Under the pieces are notes generated by a model. That model was not told the origin of the DNA. It made no database searches and saw only the letters and a program-made list of their open reading frames with translations. Of a stretch of DNA of 64,000 nucleotides, positions 45,817 to 54,232 are shown in pieces. The translations under genes were made by a program, and so were the position numbers. Origin of the DNA: Granulicella aggregans (GTDB lineage: Bacteria > Acidobacteriota > Terriglobia > Terriglobales > Acidobacteriaceae); assembly GCF_025685565.1 (NCBI RefSeq), contig NZ_JAGSYE010000004.1:124001-188000 (forward strand), written 5' to 3'. Every line of letters starts with the position of its first letter. Position 1 is the first letter of the stretch.

Positions 45817-47094
45817 ATGTCCGAACATCACACCATCCTCGGTGGTAAGGTTCACGTCTACAAACGTCCGAACAGTTCTAGCTGGCAGTGCGCGACCTAT
45901 TTGGCAGGCAAGAACCGGCGCACAACGACCAAAGAAGACAGCCTCTCGAAAGCGAAGGAATTCGCGGAAGACTGGTACTTGCAGTTGCGGGGCAAGCTGC
46001 GCGACGGCGAGCTAAAGAGCGGCAAGCCATTCCGGGACGCGGCCAAGTTGTATCTGCGCGAGTTCGACATCATGACGCAGGGACAACGGAACGCAACCTA
46101 CGCGCGCGGCCAGCACGCGCGTACGAATGGCCATCTCGTTCCTTTCTTTGGCAGCATGGTTCTCCCTGAGATCACTGCGGGCACGATTAACGAGTACCGC
46201 ATCCATCGCCTTGAGGAGTCGAAGGCGCTACGCGGCAAGCCGCCCGCGCATAACACCATGCACCAAGAGATCGTGACGTTGCGCCAGATATTCAAGACGG
46301 CGTTGCGTCACGGATGGATTGAACATCTCCCTGATATGTCCGCGCCCTATCGGGCGTCGGCCAAGATTTCTCACAGAGCATGGTTTTCGCCGGAAGAATA
46401 CAAGCAGCTTTACGAAGCGACTCGCAAGCGGGCGCAGCACCCGAAGCAGCCGCGCTTTCGCTGGGAAGCGGAACAGCTTCACGACTATGTTCTGTTCTCC
46501 GCGAATACAGGGCTTCGCCCCGATGAAGCGATGCGTCTCCAGTTCCGCGATGTGAAGATCGTTGAAGACGAAGGCAGCGGCCAAACAATCCTAGAGATCG
46601 AAGTCCGAGGTAAGAGAGGCATTGGCTTCTGCAAGAGCACGGTCGGAGCTGTGCGACCGTTCCAGCGTCTGAAGGCTCGTCTGCGTCCTGATGGCGGTCC
46701 GGGGCGTGCGGGCAGTCGCAAGGATTCGTTAGAGAGCGGAGAGTGGCAGCAGCCGGGAACAACCGAGTTGCTGTTTCCAAAGTGGTCGCGCGATCTGTTC
46801 AACGCGATTCTTGAGGAAGAGAAGCTTCGGGTTGACCGCGATGGCAGACCGCGCACTGCCTATAGCCTTCGTCACACGTACATCTGTTTGCGGCTTCTCG
46901 AAGGGGCTGACATCTACCAGATCGCAAAGAATTGCCGGACCAGTGTGGAGATGATCGAGAAATACTACGCTGCCCACCTGAAGACTCAGCTCGATGCTTC
47001 TGCGATCAATGTGATGAAACCTCGTCCCAAGAAGGACTTAGCCAAGAAGGAGCCTCGTAGAGTTGAGTCTCATTCGCTGGCGGAGGCGATGTAA
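45817..47094 (+). CDS. Tyrosine recombinase / phage-type integrase
   Basis: This enzyme would integrate and excise the element that begins at the tRNA-Leu fragment. The N-terminal arm-binding part (about 10-50) precedes a SAM-like core-binding domain (about 55-165, FRDAAKLYLREF, LPEITAGTINEYRIHRLE). The catalytic domain shows NTGLRPDEAMRL with the first Arg, a middle GKRGIGFCKSTVGAVRPF region that may hold the Lys, YSLRHTYICLRLLEGADIYQI (the R-H pair; the first His of HxxR is replaced by Ser) and MIEKYYAAH with the nucleophilic Tyr. ATG 45817 has GGGAGGT 8 nt upstream; a TTG at 45793 lies before that site and is unlikely. The element's cargo follows in the same direction. Confidence 0.88.
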   Translation: MSEHHTILGGKVHVYKRPNSSSWQCATYLAGKNRRTTTKEDSLSKAKEFAEDWYLQLRGKLRDGELKSGKPFRDAAKLYLREFDIMTQGQRNATYARGQHARTNGHLVPFFGSMVLPEITAGTINEYRIHRLEESKALRGKPPAHNTMHQEIVTLRQIFKTALRHGWIEHLPDMSAPYRASAKISHRAWFSPEEYKQLYEATRKRAQHPKQPRFRWEAEQLHDYVLFSANTGLRPDEAMRLQFRDVKIVEDEGSGQTILEIEVRGKRGIGFCKSTVGAVRPFQRLKARLRPDGGPGRAGSRKDSLESGEWQQPGTTELLFPKWSRDLFNAILEEEKLRVDRDGRPRTAYSLRHTYICLRLLEGADIYQIAKNCRTSVEMIEKYYAAHLKTQLDASAINVMKPRPKKDLAKKEPRRVESHSLAEAM

Positions 47095-47103
47095 GCTGCT
47101 CTG

Positions 47104-47130
47104 CCCGGATGGAAGCATCCGGGTTTCTTT
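47104..47130 (+). terminator. Rho-independent terminator after the integrase
   Basis: CCCGGATG (47104-47111), loop GAAG, CATCCGGG (47116-47123), then TTTCTTT: a perfect 8-bp GC-rich stem with a T-tract, 10 nt after the integrase stop codon. Confidence 0.85.
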
Positions 47131-47131
47131 G

Positions 47132-47195
47132 GCACCGGATCAGGGCCGCTCCGGCCCGCTTTGATCCGGTGCTGCCTCTGCACACGAGCGTGTGC
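47132..47195. repeat. Two further perfect hairpins between integrase and hipB
   Basis: GCACCGGATCA (47132-47142) pairs with TGATCCGGTGC (47162-47172); inside lies GGGCC/GGCCC. A third hairpin follows, GCACAC-GAGC-GTGTGC (47180-47195). With the terminator at 47104 they form a run of three hairpins in 92 bp. Confidence 0.7.
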
Positions 47196-47215
47196 TTGAA
47201 GTCAAAGCCGCCACA

Positions 47216-47274
47216 GCCTTATATACTAGGCAACATGCTTGCTTTTCACTGCCATTGCCTTGTATATTAGGCAA
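47216..47274. promoter_or_regulatory. Paired operators of the HipB-type antitoxin
   Basis: Two palindromes of the form GCCT-N8-AGGC: GCCTTATATACTAGGC at 47216-47231 and TTGCCTTGTATATTAGGCAA at 47255-47274. The second ends 2 nt before the hipB ATG, covering the ribosome-binding area. The layout (short arms, 8-bp AT-rich centre, tandem copies) is that of the E. coli hipBA operators, TATCC-N8-GGATA, with other arm bases. Autorepression by HipB is inferred. Confidence 0.7.
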
Positions 47275-47276
47275 TC

Positions 47277-47534
47277 ATGCTGCCTATATCCGCCATCGCA
47301 GAGCAGATAGCCCACAAGCGTAAAGCGTTGGGACTAAGCCAGGCCGCGCTTGCGAAGAAAGCACACATTGGTCGTTCCACATTGGATGCTCTCGAAAATG
47401 GCCGCATGGGAGAGTTGGGATACACCAAGATCAGCAACATTCTTTCCGCGCTGGGCCTTGAGATGAGGATTCAGCAGGCCAGCTCCAGCAGGCCGACCCT
47501 AGAAGAGCTGATGAGTGAGCAAAGCCATGATTAA
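47277..47534 (+). CDS. hipB: HipB-like XRE antitoxin
   Basis: An 85-residue DNA-binding antitoxin. Residues about 12-68 form a Cro/C1-type helix-turn-helix (LGLSQAALAKKAHIGRSTLDALENGR), typical of HipB proteins; the C-terminal tail RPTLEELMSEQSHD is short. It should neutralise the HipA kinase encoded next and repress its own operon through the two palindromes just upstream. Its last codons overlap the start of hipA. The start ATG 47277 has almost no room for a Shine-Dalgarno sequence because the operator ends at 47274. Confidence 0.85.
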   Translation: MLPISAIAEQIAHKRKALGLSQAALAKKAHIGRSTLDALENGRMGELGYTKISNILSALGLEMRIQQASSSRPTLEELMSEQSHD

Positions 47535-48762
47535 GGTCTGGACCGATTCGCAGGAAGCTGGAATGCTTGATCGATCAGGAGACCGGGGCAGCAGCTTCGC
47601 CTACGCTCCAGATGCTCTTGCCTCGCGCGCTGTCTCGGCGACGATGCCGGTTCGCCTTTCATCCTGGGACATTCGTTTCGGATTGCTGCCAATCTTCGAA
47701 ATGAATCTTCCCGAAGGCGTGCTTCGTGAGCGTTTGCGCTTATCGTTTGCTAAAGCTACAGGAAGCTTCGACGAGTTTGATCTCTTAGGTGTTGTGGGGC
47801 GTTCGCAAGTGGGACGCATTCGATACACCGGTCAGCGTGAGCAGCTTCAGGAAGACGTTCCCTTCCAATCGGTAGACGAAATTCTGGAGCATCGACGCGG
47901 TGGCGATCTCTTTCGTTATCTCATTGAGAAGTTCGCGGCCTTCTCCGGTATTAGTGGAGTCCAGCCTAAGGTCCTCGTGAGAGACGAAGCCGCATTCTCT
48001 GCGCTCGACGGTTCCGGCCAACGCTTTTCTGAAAGCTACCGAGGTGCAACGCACATTGTGAAGTTCTGGGAGCCGAACGAGTATCCACAGCTCGCGGCGA
48101 ATGAATACTTCTGCCTCGAAGTTGCCAAAGCGTGCGGGCTCGAGGTGCCTTCCTATCGGCTTTCGGAAGACGCGAATGCCCTGGTGATCGATCGCTTCGA
48201 TTTACGTCAAGATGGCGCGTATAGAGGTTTCGAGGATTTTTGCGTGCTGAACGCCAGACGCACCGATGAGAAGTATCGCGGCAGCTACGAAACGTCGATC
48301 ATGAAGCGTTTTACGCAGTTTGCGAATTCATCGCATCTCGTCGAGGATACGGAGCGTCTCTTCACTCTTATCGCTCTCAACTGCGCCTTGCGGAATGGAG
48401 ATGCGCACCTGAAAAACTTCGGCATTGTCTATGACGATGTTCAAGGCGAGGCACGACTCGCTCCTGTCTATGATCTGGTGACAACGGCAGTCTATCTGCC
48501 GAAAGACAGCATGGCGCTCACCTTGAACGGATCGACCCGCTGGCCAAGCGTCAAAGACCTTCAGCGTCTTGGTGAAACTCGCATGGGTGGCTCACCCGCC
48601 AGGATCACCGCGATCCTCGAACGCATCAATGATGCGATGTCCGAAGTTGTGTCGACAATGAAGCGATACATTAGGGCCAATCCCAAATTCGAGCAGATAG
48701 GCTCTCAGATGCTGTTGCAGTGGCAGGTCGGAGTTAAGTTCTCGCTGAGATCGAGTGATTAG
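47527..48762 (+). CDS. hipA: HipA-like kinase toxin
   Basis: HipA kinases phosphorylate targets such as glutamyl-tRNA synthetase and induce dormancy. The HipA N-terminal subdomain is at about 1-100 (LLPIFEMNLPEG, FDLLGVVGRSQVGRIRY). ISGVQPKVLVR (about 140-150) corresponds to the Ser-containing P-loop region, and ATHIVKFWEPNEYPQLAANE carries the ATP-binding Lys and Glu. LVIDRFDL, NCALRNGDAHLKNFGIVYDD (catalytic Asp and Asn) and LAPVYDLVTTAVY (Mg-binding Asp) follow. At 411 aa it is standard. ATG 47527 overlaps the end of hipB by 8 nt, indicating coupled translation; GTG 47515 is an alternative. Confidence 0.87.
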   Translation: MIKVWTDSQEAGMLDRSGDRGSSFAYAPDALASRAVSATMPVRLSSWDIRFGLLPIFEMNLPEGVLRERLRLSFAKATGSFDEFDLLGVVGRSQVGRIRYTGQREQLQEDVPFQSVDEILEHRRGGDLFRYLIEKFAAFSGISGVQPKVLVRDEAAFSALDGSGQRFSESYRGATHIVKFWEPNEYPQLAANEYFCLEVAKACGLEVPSYRLSEDANALVIDRFDLRQDGAYRGFEDFCVLNARRTDEKYRGSYETSIMKRFTQFANSSHLVEDTERLFTLIALNCALRNGDAHLKNFGIVYDDVQGEARLAPVYDLVTTAVYLPKDSMALTLNGSTRWPSVKDLQRLGETRMGGSPARITAILERINDAMSEVVSTMKRYIRANPKFEQIGSQMLLQWQVGVKFSLRSSD

Positions 48763-48882
48763 GATGTTTAGCTAAGAATGTCATCGAGGCAGATACGCGT
48801 AGGACGAGGCAAAGATATACTCGACTCTTCCCAATCGTATAGTTGCTCATAAACCATTACTTGACGCGGAGTACGTGAAAGC

Positions 48883-51078
48883 ATGACGAGCGGTCTCAAT
48901 CTGACAGGTTCCTTCTTCCCGAGCTATAAGACTGCCAACCCAGGCTTCAGCTCCGACACGTTTCATTGCGCCGAAGAGACAGTAGCGGAGCTCTTGCAAA
49001 AAGCAACCAGCTCTGATCATCCCGGAATGCTGCTAGGTAAGGTTCAGAGTGGCAAGACTCGAACGTTCATTAGCATCTTGGCGTTCGCGTTCGATAACGG
49101 CTTCGATATCGCAATCGTTCTCAGCAAAAACTCCAAGGCTTTGATCGAGCAAACTGCAAAACGTTTGAATAGCGAATTCAAAATGTTCGTGGATGATGGC
49201 GAATTGGACATCTACGACATCATGCACGCGCCAGATTCCTTCGGCGTCTTCGAGCTAGATTCCAAGCTCATCTTCGTTGCCAAGAAACAAGACGACAACT
49301 TGCGTCGACTCATTGATCTTTTCAAAAAGAACAAGCTGATGGCCGAGAAGCGCACGCTCATCATTGATGATGAGGCCGATAATGCATCTATCGGTTACAC
49401 AAAGAAGGCAGGACTCATCGAGGCGAACAAGATTGCCAGCAAGATCAATGATCTTCGTTCCGTCATTCAAAGCTCTTCATTCCTGCAAGTCACGGCGACA
49501 CCCTATTCGCTTTACTTGCAGCCGAATGAGATTGAGGTAGCCAACGTCCTCACGTTCAAACCGACCCGTCCGGCTTTCACGAAGTTGGTTCCGGTACCGG
49601 CCGAGTATGTCGGCGGTGAAACCTACTTTGGCGAGTCGGCCAAGAGCGAAGCTGACACCCTCGAAAGCCTCATCCACCACACCGTCGATCACCGAGAGTT
49701 TGAACGACTGAAGAAGCCAGACGCCCGATCTCTGAAGATCGATCAGGTTCTCACGTCGCCCGCCATCAACGGTTTTCGGACAGCGATCATCAACTTCATC
49801 GTCGGGGGATGCATACAACGGATCAACCGAACGAACGCTGGCGAAAAGAGCAAGAAGCTTCGGTTTTCATTCCTTCTACATTCCGAGGCCGGAAAGGAAG
49901 CTCATTCCTGGCAAGAGAAGCTCACGAAGGCGATCATCAAGAAGTTGCAGGAAGCTGCCGAGTCCAAGCACGATGAGTTCATCAGCCTGGTTACAGAGGC
50001 ACATGGTGACTTCGCAAGATCGTTAGCGCTCGCACTGGAGCCGATTCCCGAAGTGGACGCAGTGATTGCCGCAGTCTCGGAGGCTCTTGAGGACGAGCAC
50101 ATAACCGTAGCGAAAGTGAACTCTGATGATGACGTGGCCGCGCTGCTCGACAGCTCAGGTCAGCTCAAGCTGAGAAGTCCACTGAACATCTTTATCGGTG
50201 GTCAGGTGCTTGATCGTGGAGTTACTCTTGCGGGTCTGATTGGGTTCTACTATGGCCGCCGTCCAAACAAATATCAGCAAGACACGGTCTTGCAGCACTC
50301 GCGTATGTATGGCTACCGTCGTATGGACTTGGCAGTCACGCGCTTTTACACCTCAAACGTGATCCGGTATGCCATGAGCCAGATGGAGGAATTTGACTCT
50401 TCCTTACGGGCTGCTATTGAGTCAGGCGGGGATCACGCCGTTCAGTTCATCCGAAAGGCTGCCGACGGAACTGTGGTGCCTTGCAGCCCGAATAAGATTC
50501 TGGTGGCCACGACACAGACACTTCGCCCTTATAAACGCATCCTGCCTATCGGATTTCAGACGGGATACCGGACCGGAGCGAATGGCATTGGTCAAGCGAT
50601 CAAAGTTCTGGACGAGCAGATCACCGCCCTTTGTGGGTTCAATGCGGCGGCTCCCAAACTCATTCCTGTTAGCGATGCGATTGATCTGATTCGAGCCATT
50701 GCGCCGACCATGGAGTTCCCGGAGGACGATGCGCCTGACTTTGACTGGGACGGGGCTGTTGCAGCTCTCGCTCATCTTTGCCAACAGCACCCGGTTCCCG
50801 CCGAACGGGGTCATGTCTTGATCTGGGCCGCCGATGGCCGCGATTCAGCGCGGCTCGCGAGCGCCGGTTCTCACGCCACCTATATTGAGACGCCAGACTC
50901 GGAACGAACCGAAGGCAAGCTGGCGAAACAGTATGCGATCAATCATCCGATCCTGTTTTTGCTTCGCCAGGAGGGCTCGGAGGCGAAAGGTTGGCGTGGA
51001 ACGCCGTTCTATTGGCCGGTCATTCGTGCTCAGGCGAATACGCCTACGGCCATTTATACGGCAGAGATTATCGATTGA
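48883..51078 (+). CDS. Z1-domain helicase-like protein (defence-associated)
   Basis: A 731-aa SF2-type ATPase with a Z1 domain. The N-terminal part has Walker A GKVQSGKTRT (K58), motif Ia-like VLSKNSKALIEQ, Walker B LIIDDEADNAS and the SAT-like LQVTATPYS. The Z1 region carries NIFIGGQVLDRGVTLAGLIGFYYGRRPNKYQQDTVLQHSRMYGYR-like sequence, here about residues 440-490, including the conserved G-x-x-LDRG and Q-x-x-RMxGYR. Z1 proteins occur next to restriction-modification and other anti-phage genes; their mechanism is not settled. No nuclease motif is obvious. It lies between HipA and the methyltransferase, all on the plus strand, with 112 bp to the next gene, so it may form a module with the R-M pair. 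Confidence 0.85.
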   Translation: MTSGLNLTGSFFPSYKTANPGFSSDTFHCAEETVAELLQKATSSDHPGMLLGKVQSGKTRTFISILAFAFDNGFDIAIVLSKNSKALIEQTAKRLNSEFKMFVDDGELDIYDIMHAPDSFGVFELDSKLIFVAKKQDDNLRRLIDLFKKNKLMAEKRTLIIDDEADNASIGYTKKAGLIEANKIASKINDLRSVIQSSSFLQVTATPYSLYLQPNEIEVANVLTFKPTRPAFTKLVPVPAEYVGGETYFGESAKSEADTLESLIHHTVDHREFERLKKPDARSLKIDQVLTSPAINGFRTAIINFIVGGCIQRINRTNAGEKSKKLRFSFLLHSEAGKEAHSWQEKLTKAIIKKLQEAAESKHDEFISLVTEAHGDFARSLALALEPIPEVDAVIAAVSEALEDEHITVAKVNSDDDVAALLDSSGQLKLRSPLNIFIGGQVLDRGVTLAGLIGFYYGRRPNKYQQDTVLQHSRMYGYRRMDLAVTRFYTSNVIRYAMSQMEEFDSSLRAAIESGGDHAVQFIRKAADGTVVPCSPNKILVATTQTLRPYKRILPIGFQTGYRTGANGIGQAIKVLDEQITALCGFNAAAPKLIPVSDAIDLIRAIAPTMEFPEDDAPDFDWDGAVAALAHLCQQHPVPAERGHVLIWAADGRDSARLASAGSHATYIETPDSERTEGKLAKQYAINHPILFLLRQEGSEAKGWRGTPFYWPVIRAQANTPTAIYTAEIID

Positions 51079-51190
51079 GCGCGGCCAGAGCAAAAGCGCA
51101 AATCGCTTGCTCCATCCGTGCTCGGATGCACAGCAACAAAATACCCTAAAATGCCCCATACCCCAAATGAGATTCAAGATGGGACTTTAG

Positions 51191-54100
51191 ATGGCTGGAA
51201 AGAAGAAACAGGCTAATAATCACGTCAGCGGGGCTCAGGGCGGCCTCGGCAATGTAACCGATTATCGGCACGACGAAGCGACCCGAAAGAATAATCCGCC
51301 CGCAAAGATCGCTGCGGAGGGCACGGTGCCGCTTATGCCGAAGATTCGGTACGAGTACAGCCCGCGCCTCGCCCCGGCGCTGCGGTTCGATTCCGCAGGC
51401 GCAGCGGATCAGCTCCCGGAGTTGCTACAAAAGGCTCAAAGACAGCCGCTGACTGCCGCCGAGGCGGAACAACTAGGCGCGGCGCTTCGCAATCAAGAAC
51501 CGTGGCTGGAGTGGGCGAATAAGCGCGAAAAGCGTTGGTTTGATGTGGACCCGGTTGCGCTACACATACACGAGCGCGTTAGTCCCCAGGCAATACTTCG
51601 TGTCGCCGCACGCCAGGACATTGAGCCGTCGCTCTTTGGCGACCCTCAGCAGTCTTACCAAGAGGCCGTTCAGTTCTACCGGCATGAGATCCCGTGGACG
51701 AACCGGTTGATTCTTGGCGATAGCCTCCAAGTGATGACTTCACTCTCGCGTCGTGAAGATCTGGCTGCGAAGGTTCAAATGATTTACATGGACCCGCCGT
51801 ACGGAATTCGCTTTGGAAGCAATTTTCAAGTCTCTATAGATAACAGGGACATGACGGACCGCGAGAGCGACCTGACCCGTGAACCGGAAATGATAAAGGC
51901 CTTCCGAGACACATGGTCGCTTGGTCTGCACTCCTACCTGTCATATCTTCGCGACCGCCTCCAAGTCGCGAAGGAGCTGCTCTGTGATTCGGGGAGCATT
52001 TTTTTACAGATTGGGGATGAAAATTTGCCCGCCGTTTCTCTGGTTATGGATGAAGTATTCGGCGGCTCGAATCGAGTCCAAGTGATCACCGTAAAGAAGA
52101 AGTCGAGCACTCAAAAGGGGCAGTCAGTTGTTGACTACTTGCTGTGGTACGCACGAGACAAGAGCAAGGTAAAAATGCCGAATCTGTACACTGATCCGGG
52201 ATTGCCAGAAGACGCAGAGAAATACAGACGAGTGGAGTTGCCCTCTGGAGAGAGACGCAGCGGGTCGCTTCTGTCTGCGAAAGAATTGGAGCAGTTCGCG
52301 CCTTTTTTCGTGCGCGATGATTACCCCGTAGTGAGTCAGCATTTCAGCCCGACCCGTACCAAGAAGATCAGCGTCGAGGGTAAGACTGTTTTCTGTGGCT
52401 CCGATAAGCAGTGGCGATATGACATTGAAACTGGTATGCGTCGACTTGAGCTTGCAGGGCGCTTACGTGCAGGCGACAAATCCGCCTTCGGTGTGGTCTT
52501 TTGGGGTGACAGTCGGTTGGCAGCGATCCATAACGTGTGGACGGACATGCACGGTGAATCAGACCCGGTATATGTCGTCCAGACAAACCGAAAGATTGTA
52601 GAACGGTGCATCCTGATGAGTACCGAACCAGGTGATCTTGTCCTCGATCCAACTTGCGGAAGCGGGACCACTGCGTTTGTTGCGGAGGAATGGGCACGTC
52701 GATGGATTACGACAGATACGAGTCGAGTCGCCATTGCGATCGCCCGTCAACGTCTGATGACCGCAAAATACTCGTTCTTCCGGTTTAAGAATCCTAGTCT
52801 TGGGCCGAAGGGCGGGTTTATCTGCAAGTCTGTTGGACACATCACTCTCAAGTCTATTGCCCACAACGAGAACTTAGATCCTATCTTCGCTCGACACCAG
52901 CCCGTCCTAGATGAAGCTCTCCAACTCTGTAACCAAGCGCTCAAGAAAGTCCCGAGTCTCACAGCGGGAAAGCTGTACTCCAAATACATCATCAAGCAGA
53001 AAACTGAAGGTCGCAGTGCAATGACAGAGGGGGATCGCCGTCGCTGGCTGCTTCCCGAAGCTGGTGAACCTTGGGAACATTGGCAGGTACCGTTTGATAC
53101 AGACTCTGACTGGCCCCCAGAGCTCGCCGATACCGTGAAACGCTATAGAGATGTTTGGCGATCCAAGATGGATGAGGTGAACGCATGCATTGCGGCGAAT
53201 GCAGAGCAAGAAGAGCTAATTGACCAGCCGAAGATAGAAAGCGGAGTTGTACGCGTGAGCGGCCCCTTTACTGTCGAAGCTGTGCAGCCCCCAGAAATGT
53301 CGCTTGGCGATGCGGAGGTATTAACGGTTGGCGAGTTCGCAGGCGCTCCCAATGAATTGGAGACGTTCGAAATACGCATGGTCGAGAGCCGCGTAGATCA
53401 GGAGGCACAGAATCTGGATGCGTACCTGGACCAAATGATCCGCTATCTCAAGTTGGATGGCGTTATGTTCCCCAACAACAGAACTATGAAGTTTCATCGA
53501 CTCGAACAAGTGATGGATGGAACCGTCATCCACGCCGAGGGGCGTTGGCAAAACGGCGGTCCGGACGCAGACCCTGAGGGCAAATCCAACATCGGTGTCG
53601 TTTTCGGGCCGCAGTACGGACCCATCACTGCAATGCAGGTCGAGGAAGCTATTCGACAATCGAGCCGTCGGGGCTATGACCATCTCGTGCTTGCGGGATT
53701 CAGCTTTGATGGTACGGCGCAGGCTGTTATTGCAGAAGGTTCGCATCCAAAATTGAAAGTTCACTCAGCGCACATTCGACCGGACGTAAATCCTGCCATG
53801 GCTGGACTACTGAAAGAGCAGCCCGGAAGCCAGCTCTTTAGTGTATTCGGACAGCCAAGAACTCGGCTCGACGGACCGGACGCTCAAGGTGAGTACACCG
53901 TCACGATGGAAGGCGTCGATATCTACAATCCCGTGAATAACACGGTGACGCCAACCAAGTCGGATAAGGTTGCAGCATGGTTCGTGGACGGCGACTACGA
54001 CGGGCGCACCTTCTGCATTACCCAGGCATTCTTTCCTGATAAGAGTGCATGGGAGAAGTTGAGTAAGGCGTTAAACGGTGTTGTAGATGCCGAGCGTTTT

Positions 54101-54232
54101 GATGCACTTAGTGGAACGAAGTCGCTACCGTTTCCAGCCGGAAAACATAGCTGCGTTGGAATCAAAGTTATTGATCCGCGCGGTAATGAGGTGATGCGGA
54201 TTCACAAGCTGGAGGCCGGTCGTGGCCGATAA
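51191..54232 (+). CDS. Type III-like DNA adenine methyltransferase with long C-terminal extension
   Basis: A beta-class N6-adenine methyltransferase: motif IV DPPYG (D201) precedes motif I DPTCGSGTTAFVAEEWARRW (D486), and LILGDSLQVM and VQMIYMDPPYG are typical of Mod subunits. Between them lies the target-recognition region. At 1013 aa it is much longer than ordinary Mod proteins; residues about 560-1013 are extra, with DTDSDWPPELADTVKRYRDVW, an EGRWQNGGPD segment and a beta-rich tail (VDGDYDGRTFCITQAFFPDKSAWEKL-like). This size is seen in methyltransferases paired with large DEAD-type restriction proteins. Its stop overlaps the start of the restriction gene by 11 nt. The start ATG 51191 has only a weak GGGAC upstream. 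Confidence 0.87.
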   Translation: MAGKKKQANNHVSGAQGGLGNVTDYRHDEATRKNNPPAKIAAEGTVPLMPKIRYEYSPRLAPALRFDSAGAADQLPELLQKAQRQPLTAAEAEQLGAALRNQEPWLEWANKREKRWFDVDPVALHIHERVSPQAILRVAARQDIEPSLFGDPQQSYQEAVQFYRHEIPWTNRLILGDSLQVMTSLSRREDLAAKVQMIYMDPPYGIRFGSNFQVSIDNRDMTDRESDLTREPEMIKAFRDTWSLGLHSYLSYLRDRLQVAKELLCDSGSIFLQIGDENLPAVSLVMDEVFGGSNRVQVITVKKKSSTQKGQSVVDYLLWYARDKSKVKMPNLYTDPGLPEDAEKYRRVELPSGERRSGSLLSAKELEQFAPFFVRDDYPVVSQHFSPTRTKKISVEGKTVFCGSDKQWRYDIETGMRRLELAGRLRAGDKSAFGVVFWGDSRLAAIHNVWTDMHGESDPVYVVQTNRKIVERCILMSTEPGDLVLDPTCGSGTTAFVAEEWARRWITTDTSRVAIAIARQRLMTAKYSFFRFKNPSLGPKGGFICKSVGHITLKSIAHNENLDPIFARHQPVLDEALQLCNQALKKVPSLTAGKLYSKYIIKQKTEGRSAMTEGDRRRWLLPEAGEPWEHWQVPFDTDSDWPPELADTVKRYRDVWRSKMDEVNACIAANAEQEELIDQPKIESGVVRVSGPFTVEAVQPPEMSLGDAEVLTVGEFAGAPNELETFEIRMVESRVDQEAQNLDAYLDQMIRYLKLDGVMFPNNRTMKFHRLEQVMDGTVIHAEGRWQNGGPDADPEGKSNIGVVFGPQYGPITAMQVEEAIRQSSRRGYDHLVLAGFSFDGTAQAVIAEGSHPKLKVHSAHIRPDVNPAMAGLLKEQPGSQLFSVFGQPRTRLDGPDAQGEYTVTMEGVDIYNPVNNTVTPTKSDKVAAWFVDGDYDGRTFCITQAFFPDKSAWEKLSKALNGVVDAERFDALSGTKSLPFPAGKHSCVGIKVIDPRGNEVMRIHKLEAGRGR

